Assembly (NCBI GenBank): GCA_035285595.1
Contig: JAYKGV010000045.1
Span: forward strand, 1 to 29,442
Length of the DNA stretch: 29,442 nt
Source of the DNA: VGJW01 sp035285595
GTDB taxonomy: Bacteria > Cyanobacteriota > Sericytochromatia > S15B-MN24 > VGJW01
Direction: 5' to 3'
Shown here: piece after piece, positions 23,362 through 29,442 of the stretch
Position numbering within the stretch: the first letter of the stretch is position 1
Layout: every line of letters starts with the position of its first letter
The notes under the pieces: generated by a model
Told to the model about the DNA's origin: nothing
Databases searched by the model: none
Seen by the model: the letters and a program-made list of their open reading frames with translations, nothing else
Program-made: the position numbers and the translations under genes

Positions 23362-24215
23362 GGCGCCGTCAGCGCACCGAGGCTCTGGATCAGTCGTCCG
23401 CGGGCGCGATGCCGAGGCGGGCAGCAGGAAGTGCCCGTCACGGGCATGGGCGTGTGCCACTGGATGTCGCAACCGCCCGGATGCCAGGTGAAGACCCGAA
23501 AGTGGTGCGGATGCTCGACCAAGGCCTGCGACGCGTGCACGTCCAGACCTGAGATCAGGGCTCTGGCGGCGTGGTGGTAGTGGCCGCACAAGGCGCCCAA
23601 CATATTGTCCCCCGCGGTTGCGAGCGCCCGCCGGACGCGTGCGCCGTCTTTTTCTTCGAAGCGCAAGGGGCCCGTGAAGGGCAGGGCCTTGAAGGGAGGA
23701 TGGTGCATGGCCACGAGAAGATGTTCGTCTCGGTGGTGCTTCAAGGTTCGCCTTAGCCACTGGGCCTGGGCCCTTCCCAAGCGTCCTTGCCACCCCACAT
23801 AGGCCTGTTCGCCGGTGTCCGTGGTATCCAGGACCACCAGCCGATGCCCCCACGGCAAGGGCACGCTGTACCACGGCGCACCGACAAGGGAGAGTCCGTG
23901 ATCCCCCAGACCGTCGATGAGTCGACGGCGGGCCAGATCGGCACGTGGGCCCTCCACGTCGTGGTTCCCCAGGGCGACGTACCAGGGGTGACGCAGGGGG
24001 CGAAGCTCATACTTGAAGGCACGCATGGGCTCGGGATCGAGGGCCGGTTCGTCGAAGAGGTCACCGGTCAGGACGACGGCATCGAGATCCAGACGGTTGA
24101 GGGCCTGCACCGTTCGGCGCAGCAGATCCGGTCCGTGGGGCCAGCCGCTCCGTGGAGCCAGCGAGAAATGCAGATCCGTAAGATGAGCGACACGCAGCAT
24201 GGGGGTCAGTGGCAT
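23307..24215 (-). CDS. Calcineurin-like metallophosphoesterase
   Basis: 302 aa, start ATG at 24215 (MPLTPMLRVAHLTDLH); an ATG at 24200 is also possible. The dimetal motifs are in order: HLTDLHF (D-x-H), VVLTGDLFDE (GD), VALGNHDVEG (GNHD), LLVAMHHPPFKA (H) and GALCGHYHHA (GHxH). The domain resembles CpdA-like cyclic-nucleotide phosphodiesterases and general phosphohydrolases; the substrate cannot be told. After about residue 250 comes an Arg-rich, less ordered tail, part of which is antisense to the end of the neighbouring glycosidase and may be non-conserved. It lies 81 bp after the SpoIIE-phosphatase gene on the same strand and may be co-transcribed with it. Confidence 0.88.
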   Translation of the reverse strand: MPLTPMLRVAHLTDLHFSLAPRSGWPHGPDLLRRTVQALNRLDLDAVVLTGDLFDEPALDPEPMRAFKYELRPLRHPWYVALGNHDVEGPRADLARRRLIDGLGDHGLSLVGAPWYSVPLPWGHRLVVLDTTDTGEQAYVGWQGRLGRAQAQWLRRTLKHHRDEHLLVAMHHPPFKALPFTGPLRFEEKDGARVRRALATAGDNMLGALCGHYHHAARALISGLDVHASQALVEHPHHFRVFTWHPGGCDIQWHTPMPVTGTSCCPPRHRARGRLIQSLGALTAPQRAGARSMTRPVVMRRW

Positions 24216-24296
24216 GCGCCATGACTACCCCACCCGACGTCCGGACTCATCGCCCGAATGGCCGATGGCGACTGGCGCTGAGGACCTTGGGTCAGC

Positions 24297-26687
24297 TCAA
24301 CCGCGCGGGCGCGAGAACAGCCCGAAGCCCGCCTTGAGGGGGGCGGCCTCGTGTGCCGAGGAGGGCGACTCGACCCCCGTGGGGCCTTGGTGCAAGACCA
24401 GTAGGGTGGTGTCGTCGTACAGACCCATATGCCGTTGGTGGGTCAGCTGGGCAGCCCGGAGGTAGGAGAGGGTGTCCCGGGCATCGACCCTGTCTCGTGC
24501 GGTCAACCAACGGGCCACTCGGTCCTCGCCCGCACGCTCGCCCATGGGGTCGCGGGCGTCGGGGAGGCCATCCGACAGGACCACCACTTGATCGCCCGGC
24601 GCGAGATCAAGCGTGAAGGTCCGGTGCGGCAAGTCTACCGGTGCCCCCAGCGGTAGGCCGGTGGCAGGGATGGGGCGACCGTTGTGCAGTGGTTCGGGGT
24701 TGCCTGCGTTCAGCCCGACGAGGCGGCCGGTGGCCGGGTCGTGAATCATGTACGTGACGGCCACGAACATCCGCGATCTTTGGCTTTGCTGGCGGCGCAG
24801 GAGACGATTCACGGCCCGGACGGCCTCGGCCGGGTCGTCGGGGTGCTGGCCGGCCACGGCGCGGAAGAGCGTGAGGGTCACGGCTCCCAGCATCGCAGCC
24901 GGCAGGCCCTTTCCGGATACATCACCGACCAACAGCCCCAGCTTGCCTCCCGGCAACTCGAGTACATCGTGGAAGTCTCCCCCCATCTCGAGCGCGGCCT
25001 CATGGTGGGCTGCAAGGTCGACGCCCGGTGGGCTCGGCAAGCGGGCAGGCAGCAAGCTTTGCTGCAGCTGGTGGGCGATCTCGATTTCCTGGGTGACACG
25101 TTCCTGGGCCTTGATGCGGTCCAGCAGCAACACATTCTCGGCCGCAAGCGCAAGTTGGTTGAAGAGATTCTCGAGGAAGGCCTCGTCGGCGGTGCCGTAT
25201 TCCAGTTCGGAGATTCTCGGACCGAGCGCCACCACCCCAAAGGCTTCCTGGCCTTGCGTCAGCGAGAAAGTACGGGCCACCTGCCGTTCGCCGGTCTGCC
25301 ACGAACCGAGGGCGGGAATGGCCAGACTGACGTAGCTCGGCCGAACGGAATGTTCCAGTGCCTCGACCAGGGCATGGAACAGGGCTTCGATCGTCACGGC
25401 GTGGCGGGTCCTTGCGCCAAAGTCCGCCAGGATCTGCTGTGCCCTGTAGGCCGCACGATCGAAGACCTTGTCGATTTGGCCACGGACCCTGCGGGAAACG
25501 GGCGCGAAGGCCAGGGCGAGGAGGGCCGTCGTGGCCGAAGACACAAAGGTGCTGCGGTTGAGGTCCAGAGCCATACCGAGACCCGAGGACAGCACCGTCA
25601 TCGCTCCTACGTAGCCGGAGCCCAGGATGACGACCGTGACGATGTATTGCAGGGTGCGCCGCAGCACGACCTCGATGTCGAAGAGCCTGGCCCGCACGAT
25701 GGCATAGGCGATGGACGCAGGAAAAGCTGCGAAGCACAGCAGGGTGGCACTGTAGGCCAGGGTCTGCAGCGCCGGGTCCCGTACGGCCCAGACGACGGTC
25801 CACGGCAGGAAGGCAACCAAGGCCCCCACGAGGGTGATCTGGGCTTGGCGGCGATGCAGCAGGTTGCGGGTGCGCCACGCGCGCAGGGTCAGGCTGAGGA
25901 GCAAGGCGAGGGTGGCCACCCCCGCCAACAGCACGGTGCCTTGCCAGACGACCAACGTGTAAAGGTGGTGGTCGGCGAGGTCATGGGTGGCACGGTGAAG
26001 CGCCACGATCGTCAGCAGACCCAGACTGGCACTACCTGCTCCTACCAAGAGGCGCAGCACCCGAGGGAAAGCGGCGACGTCCAGCAACGGGACGGGGAAG
26101 GTCAAAGCGAGACTCAGGGCCGCCCACGAGACAGCCTGAAAAGCCAGATACACCATCGGTCCAAGATGCCCGCCGAGGTCGAACTCCACGCCTGTCAGGA
26201 CGTAGAGCGCCAGCGCCCCTTGAAAGACCAGCAAGGGCGTGCTTGCCGCGGCACCTGGCGGAGCCCGCAGATGGGTCACGGTGGCCATGGCCACGAGGAC
26301 AAGCCAGAGGAACAGCGCAGGAAGCGTGGTGTCCCGCCAGTCGGTCCATGTGAACGTCTGCAGGCGTAACGGCAAGGAACGGGTGGCCTCATGGCGCCGG
26401 ATGTCCAACAAGACCTGGTCACCGGGAGCGCGGCTGCGGATCTCGGCCTCGAACTCGCCGTAACTGGCCAAGGGCACATGATCCACGGCCAGCACCTGAT
26501 CCTCGGGCTGGATGCCGGCCATGGGGCCCTCCCACTGAGCCTGGTTGAAGATCGACACGAACATGCCGGGATCCACCCGAAATCCGTGGAACGTCTGTCC
26601 TACCCAGCCAAGCGACGTCGTGAGAGTCACGACCAAGGCCACGACCTGCAGCGACAGATGCAAGGCCGTCAGCTGGCGCGGGGTCAT
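24297..26687 (-). CDS. PDZ, multi-TM, GAF, SpoIIE-type PP2C phosphatase with ComP-like sensor
   Basis: 796 aa. TM1 is at about 10-30. A PDZ-like domain on the outer face follows at 38-112 (GIQPEDQVLAVDHVPLASYGEFEAEI), then some 8 more membrane helices (122-395). The segment FPASIAYAIVRARLFDIEVVLRRTLQYIV (322-350) matches the end of the sensor in Bacillus ComP-type kinases (IPFGLVYQFVANKMFDIEFIL). A GAF-like domain covers about 415-525. A helical linker with AHQLQQSLLPARLPSPPGVDLAA leads to the SpoIIE domain: EMGGDFHDVL (567-576), GDVSGKGLPAAM (588-599), VVVLSDGLPDA and YDDTTLLVL, all metal-binding Asp present. PP2C enzymes of this kind act on phosphorylated anti-anti-sigma factors. No STAS or anti-sigma gene is nearby. 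Its ATG overlaps the preceding stop (ATGA). Confidence 0.9.
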   Translation of the reverse strand: MTPRQLTALHLSLQVVALVVTLTTSLGWVGQTFHGFRVDPGMFVSIFNQAQWEGPMAGIQPEDQVLAVDHVPLASYGEFEAEIRSRAPGDQVLLDIRRHEATRSLPLRLQTFTWTDWRDTTLPALFLWLVLVAMATVTHLRAPPGAAASTPLLVFQGALALYVLTGVEFDLGGHLGPMVYLAFQAVSWAALSLALTFPVPLLDVAAFPRVLRLLVGAGSASLGLLTIVALHRATHDLADHHLYTLVVWQGTVLLAGVATLALLLSLTLRAWRTRNLLHRRQAQITLVGALVAFLPWTVVWAVRDPALQTLAYSATLLCFAAFPASIAYAIVRARLFDIEVVLRRTLQYIVTVVILGSGYVGAMTVLSSGLGMALDLNRSTFVSSATTALLALAFAPVSRRVRGQIDKVFDRAAYRAQQILADFGARTRHAVTIEALFHALVEALEHSVRPSYVSLAIPALGSWQTGERQVARTFSLTQGQEAFGVVALGPRISELEYGTADEAFLENLFNQLALAAENVLLLDRIKAQERVTQEIEIAHQLQQSLLPARLPSPPGVDLAAHHEAALEMGGDFHDVLELPGGKLGLLVGDVSGKGLPAAMLGAVTLTLFRAVAGQHPDDPAEAVRAVNRLLRRQQSQRSRMFVAVTYMIHDPATGRLVGLNAGNPEPLHNGRPIPATGLPLGAPVDLPHRTFTLDLAPGDQVVVLSDGLPDARDPMGERAGEDRVARWLTARDRVDARDTLSYLRAAQLTHQRHMGLYDDTTLLVLHQGPTGVESPSSAHEAAPLKAGFGLFSRPRG

Positions 26688-27511
26688 GCGTGCAGCCCCA
26701 TCCGCCGGCCGGCCAGTCTCAGGTCCAGCGCGATGCCGAGGGCCTCGTTCAGGGCTTCGGACACACCAGAGGGTTCGGTACCTGTCATGGAATCCATGAT
26801 GTCACCGCTCAACCGGGCCAGGTGCAAGCGAACGGTGGCCATGACAAGTCCGGGAGAGGCCGGCGGAGAGAGGCCGAGGCCCCCGAGGGTGCGCACGAAC
26901 ATGTGCCAGCGCGGGCTCGAGGGACCTGCCTCAGCTGCGGCATCGAGATCGCTGCGCCACTGCAGGGCCGCCCCGATGGCCCGTCCCCACCGTGCGAGGG
27001 CGCCCGGGCAAGGGACTGATAAGGGGCTGAAGTGAGCCAGCGTCTCGAGCATCCCTGCCATCGTGGCTCCGGTCCTGCCTTCCAGGCTGGCCACCAGTTG
27101 GCGGCCGGTGGCATCACGTGGCCTGAGGTCCCATGCCTGGGCCTCCACCAGTTCGTTGAGCGTGCGAGACAGGATAGAGAGGACGGGGACAGGGTCGGGT
27201 GCCTGACCCGCCAGCGCCATACACCGCGCCAAACCCCGGACGCTGACCAATGGCGCGAGGATTTTGGCTGGTTCGGCCTCGAGGTCTCCGTCCTGGAGGT
27301 CGTCGAGGATATCTGCGGCCAGATAGACCTCGCGCCATAACGCTTCGTGTAGTGTCACAAGACGATCGGGTACCTCGAGCGCCTCGGCTAATCTTTGGGG
27401 CAGGCGGTGGAAGGGCCACCCGTGTGAGCAGGTGACCAGGGACCACTTCTGATCGAGGGCAAGGTCGAGGCGTGTGAGATCAGGATGATCCCGGGCGTCG
27501 TCATCCCGCAA
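26684..27511 (-). CDS. Divergent isoprenyl diphosphate synthase-like (ComQ-like) protein
   Basis: 275 aa, start TTG at 27511, overlapping the end of the upstream gene by 11 bp; GGAAG lies about 6 bases before it. The first Asp-rich motif is AADILDDLQDGD (65-76; D70, D71, D74). The stretch GRQLVASLEGRTGATMAGMLETLA (136-159) corresponds to the K/R-x-[GA]-x-L region, and WGRAIGAALQWRSDLDA (175-191) to the second Asp-rich region, where the usual DDxxD is reduced to SDLD. The fold is therefore probably class I trans-prenyltransferase, but the degenerate second motif suggests altered or lost chain-elongation activity, as in ComQ, which prenylates a peptide. A ComX-like peptide gene is not visible. 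Alternatives are a small prenyl-lipid synthase or a terpene-synthase relative. Confidence 0.65.
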   Translation of the reverse strand: MRDDDARDHPDLTRLDLALDQKWSLVTCSHGWPFHRLPQRLAEALEVPDRLVTLHEALWREVYLAADILDDLQDGDLEAEPAKILAPLVSVRGLARCMALAGQAPDPVPVLSILSRTLNELVEAQAWDLRPRDATGRQLVASLEGRTGATMAGMLETLAHFSPLSVPCPGALARWGRAIGAALQWRSDLDAAAEAGPSSPRWHMFVRTLGGLGLSPPASPGLVMATVRLHLARLSGDIMDSMTGTEPSGVSEALNEALGIALDLRLAGRRMGLHA

Positions 27512-29189
27512 CCTGGGCTTCCATCCCCGCTTTCATGATCCCATAGTTATCCTTCCGCAGGATGAGATCCATGTTCTTCATCTGGCCGTCGATCCCCTTC
27601 TGATCGCCACGGGCCAGCAGGTCGGACCACGCCTGCATTTCGGCTTCGCCCCACTTGTCGATGGCGTTGTTGGCACGGGCCACCATCTTCGGGTCGCCCT
27701 TGTCCCAGGTAAGAAGGCCCAGCGGACCTTTCTTGGGCCACATGTCCGCCACCGTCTTTACGAAAGTCGGGTGGTTTCCAAGCGCGAAGATCACGCCCTT
27801 GGCACCTTTGGCCAGATCCGCTTTTGCGATGGCCTGCAGCTCGGGGCTCAGTTTGGGCATGGCCTTGAGCACCTTGTCCCTGATGTACTTGAACCGGGCA
27901 GCCGGATTCAACTTCAACCATCCAGCCGCAAGGATGTTCTTCTTGTCATTGACGATTGAACGGAACAGATCCTGAATGGCTTTCACGTCCTTGGCATTGA
28001 TGTTGTCCTTGGGAGCGGTGGCCACCCCCTGGACATCGGCCACCAGCTGGGCACGAAGTGCCGGGTCGGCCAGGATTTTCATCTCGCCGGACGACAGACC
28101 CTTGAGGGCATGGCCCAGAGCCTCCGGACTTGCCTTGAAGGCCTCCAACTTCTCGGGTTGGCCGGCCATCCCCCGCAGGCTCTGGATGACTCCTGCCATA
28201 CCGGCCGTGTTGGGCAGGCTACCCGGCGGGAACTGGGCCCTAATCCTGCTCAGGGTTTCCGGGTTCAATTTCGAGCCGGCCAGCTGATCCACCGCTGTTT
28301 CAAGGCGCTCGCGGGCCGCTTCGGGGTCTGCACCTTGCATGCGTACCATGTCGTCCACCGAATACGCCTTGCGGGTCGCGTTGAGGTAGAGGAATTTCTC
28401 CGGCGCGACCGCCAGCAACTGGGCCGGATTGCTCAGGTAGGCTCGGTAACTTTCGGCAAAGTCCTCGTGTGGGGCGGACTTTGCATAGTCGGAAACGAAG
28501 TTGTCCGTTCGACTTGGCTTGGCCTCCCCATCGGAGGTGATGGCATTGAAGTTCTTGTCGTAACCATTGGCAATCTTGCCATCCGGCTGGGCCCACTGGG
28601 AGAGCTTGCCGAACTCCCGAATTTCACTGGCATCCCACCGGCCCTGTCCTTGGACGATGTGGCCGATCTCGTGAAGCACGACGGACTTGAAGTCATCTGG
28701 CGTTTCCCGGCCTGGCAGCCTTGCGGCGGCGTCGGAGACCCGGATGCGGGTGACCCCGTTGACGTTGTTCGAATAAAAGCTGGCATCTCCGAAAACCTCA
28801 CCCAGGTTCTTCGTGTCGGCAGGAAAGTTCTCAAAGACCGTGTTGCGAAGAGCAGCCCGATCAGATGCCGGCACCATCCGGAGGGCGTCCCGAACTGCGA
28901 TAGCCTCTTGCAGAGACCAAGTGGCGCCGGGGGCCGTGATGAAACGCGAACCGGTTTCAGGAGGGCCGCCCAGCAACTTGTCGATCTCAGCGGCGATCTC
29001 CGCAGGGGTTTGGTCTTCCGGCCGGACTCTCGCTTCCTGGGACAAGGGTCCGGTGCGGGTCAGGGAATCCTTTCTGAAGAGCTTGAAGTCGTCGGACTTG
29101 GACTTTTTCGAATCATCCTTCCGGTCAAGACTCCCAGTGCCGGCCAACGACTTCGTTCCAGAAGATTTGGAGCGGCGATTGATTTTCAT
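27501..29189 (-). CDS. Putative zinc metallopeptidase (lethal-factor-like zincin) with helical C-terminal domain
   Basis: 562 aa, ATG at 29189 with GAGG 5-6 bases upstream. Residues 1-50 are Ser/Lys/Asp-rich and hydrophilic; there is no signal peptide or membrane helix. The zincin core has VVLHEIGHIVQG (HEIGH at 173-177) and a downstream SAPHEDFAESYRAYLSNP (238-255), where E242 or E246 is a likely third ligand; the HExxH and ExxAE(S/F) spacing recalls anthrax-lethal-factor-type (ATLF) gluzincins. The segment before, EVFGDASFYSNNVNGVTRIRVSD, is like the N-terminal strands of that fold. Residues 280-562 are helical, without recognised domain. Such proteins are often toxins or effectors, or processing proteases; which applies here is unknown. 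Base composition is less GC-rich than its neighbours, most clearly just upstream of the gene. Confidence 0.75.
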   Translation of the reverse strand: MKINRRSKSSGTKSLAGTGSLDRKDDSKKSKSDDFKLFRKDSLTRTGPLSQEARVRPEDQTPAEIAAEIDKLLGGPPETGSRFITAPGATWSLQEAIAVRDALRMVPASDRAALRNTVFENFPADTKNLGEVFGDASFYSNNVNGVTRIRVSDAAARLPGRETPDDFKSVVLHEIGHIVQGQGRWDASEIREFGKLSQWAQPDGKIANGYDKNFNAITSDGEAKPSRTDNFVSDYAKSAPHEDFAESYRAYLSNPAQLLAVAPEKFLYLNATRKAYSVDDMVRMQGADPEAARERLETAVDQLAGSKLNPETLSRIRAQFPPGSLPNTAGMAGVIQSLRGMAGQPEKLEAFKASPEALGHALKGLSSGEMKILADPALRAQLVADVQGVATAPKDNINAKDVKAIQDLFRSIVNDKKNILAAGWLKLNPAARFKYIRDKVLKAMPKLSPELQAIAKADLAKGAKGVIFALGNHPTFVKTVADMWPKKGPLGLLTWDKGDPKMVARANNAIDKWGEAEMQAWSDLLARGDQKGIDGQMKNMDLILRKDNYGIMKAGMEAQVAG

Positions 29190-29296
29190 GGCGACCTCGT
29201 GACGAGATGGACTAATGATTGTTTCCTACCCTGTTCCCTTGACCTGTGCGACTTAGCGCGATTTTTACGATCCTTGAAAACTTGCAGGGGTTGCGC

Positions 29297-29325
29297 TTGA
29301 CGGTGGGGCCCTCCTCCGGCATCAT
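29297..29325 (+). promoter_or_regulatory. Candidate promoter of tRNA-Arg
   Basis: TTGACG (29297-29302), 17 bases, CATCAT (29320-29325; 4 of 6 matches to TATAAT). It would start transcription near 29332, about 13 bases before the tRNA. It is in the gap between the divergent zincin gene and the tRNA. Confidence 0.45.
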
Positions 29326-29344
29326 GGACAGACCTTCAGCGCAT

Positions 29345-29418
29345 GCGCTCATAGCTCAGCCGGATAGAGCGTCTGACTACGAATCAGAAGGTCGGGGGTT
29401 CGAATCCCTCTGAGCGCG
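29345..29418 (+). tRNA. tRNA-Arg (anticodon ACG)
   Basis: A complete cloverleaf of 74 nt without encoded CCA. The acceptor GCGCTCA pairs with TGAGCGC (29411-29417), with G29418 as discriminator; the D stem is GCTC/GAGC; the anticodon stem TCTGA/TCAGA encloses CTACGAA, with ACG at 29379-29381; the T arm is GGGGG-TTCGAAT-CCCTC with one G-U pair. A34 is expected to be edited to inosine by TadA, so that the tRNA reads CGU, CGC and CGA. CCA must be added after transcription, since GCT follows instead. Confidence 0.96.
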
Positions 29419-29442
29419 CTAGACGGGAAGCGGGTTTCGGCG

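Noticed and set aside
24684..26369. A 561-codon open frame on the plus strand opposite the SpoIIE phosphatase
   Set aside because: The translation is Gln/Gly/Arg-rich with no domain, and the minus-strand protein has all its motifs intact.
1..29442. CRISPR array, transposon, prophage, rRNA
   Set aside because: No regularly spaced repeats, transposase or integrase motifs, phage structural genes or rRNA-like stretches were found on either strand.

Overview
The window is a gene-dense, GC-rich bacterial chromosome segment with almost no intergenic space; most neighbours overlap by the 4 bases NTGA. Several proteins point to the cyanobacterial phylum: an IctB-like O-antigen ligase family protein, a DUF4330 protein, a YvcK with an N-terminal membrane anchor, and a SecA without the C-terminal zinc motif. 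No photosynthesis gene is present. My best guess is a non-photosynthetic lineage of Cyanobacteriota (Sericytochromatia or Vampirovibrionia type). This is an inference from remembered families, not from a search. There are no transposases, phage genes or CRISPR arrays.

Layout. (1) 1-982: the start of a lipoprotein gene (minus) and a divergent cyclodeaminase-like gene (plus). (2) 1004-15005: fourteen consecutive minus-strand genes that look like one long transcription unit. In order of transcription they are secA, prfB (with an intact programmed +1 frameshift), a two-gene HldE (kinase and adenylyltransferase), a DUF4330 protein, an IctB/Wzy-type ligase, a family 9 glycosyltransferase, two unknown small genes, a secreted phosphodiester glycosidase, larE-larB-larC for the nickel-pincer cofactor, and a bifunctional-nuclease (DUF151) gene. 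Protein export, translation termination, heptose-glycan assembly and cofactor synthesis are thus placed together. (3) 15029-19062, plus strand: rpmE behind a clear sigma70-type promoter, a double-domain ThyX-like protein, an HD-GYP protein and rsmE. (4) 19069-21290, minus: rapZ-yvcK. (5) 21332-23361, plus: a Cof-type HAD phosphatase and a second phosphodiester glycosidase. (6) 23307-29189, minus: a metallophosphoesterase preceded by a tightly coupled three-gene cassette. (7) 29345-29418, plus: tRNA-Arg(ACG).

The most unusual part is the cassette at 24297-29189. It encodes a 562-aa protein with a zincin HEIGH motif, a divergent isoprenyl diphosphate synthase-like protein (DDLQD motif, resembling ComQ), and a PDZ-multi-TM-GAF-SpoIIE phosphatase. 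The membrane part of that phosphatase resembles the sensor region of the Bacillus ComP kinase. The reading frames overlap, so the three proteins are probably made together. A lipid-linked or peptide signalling circuit that ends in a PP2C-type phosphatase instead of a histidine kinase is one possible reading.

Other points of interest are larBCE without larA, a ThyX homologue whose signature residues are divided between its two domains, and a possible leaderless secA transcript.
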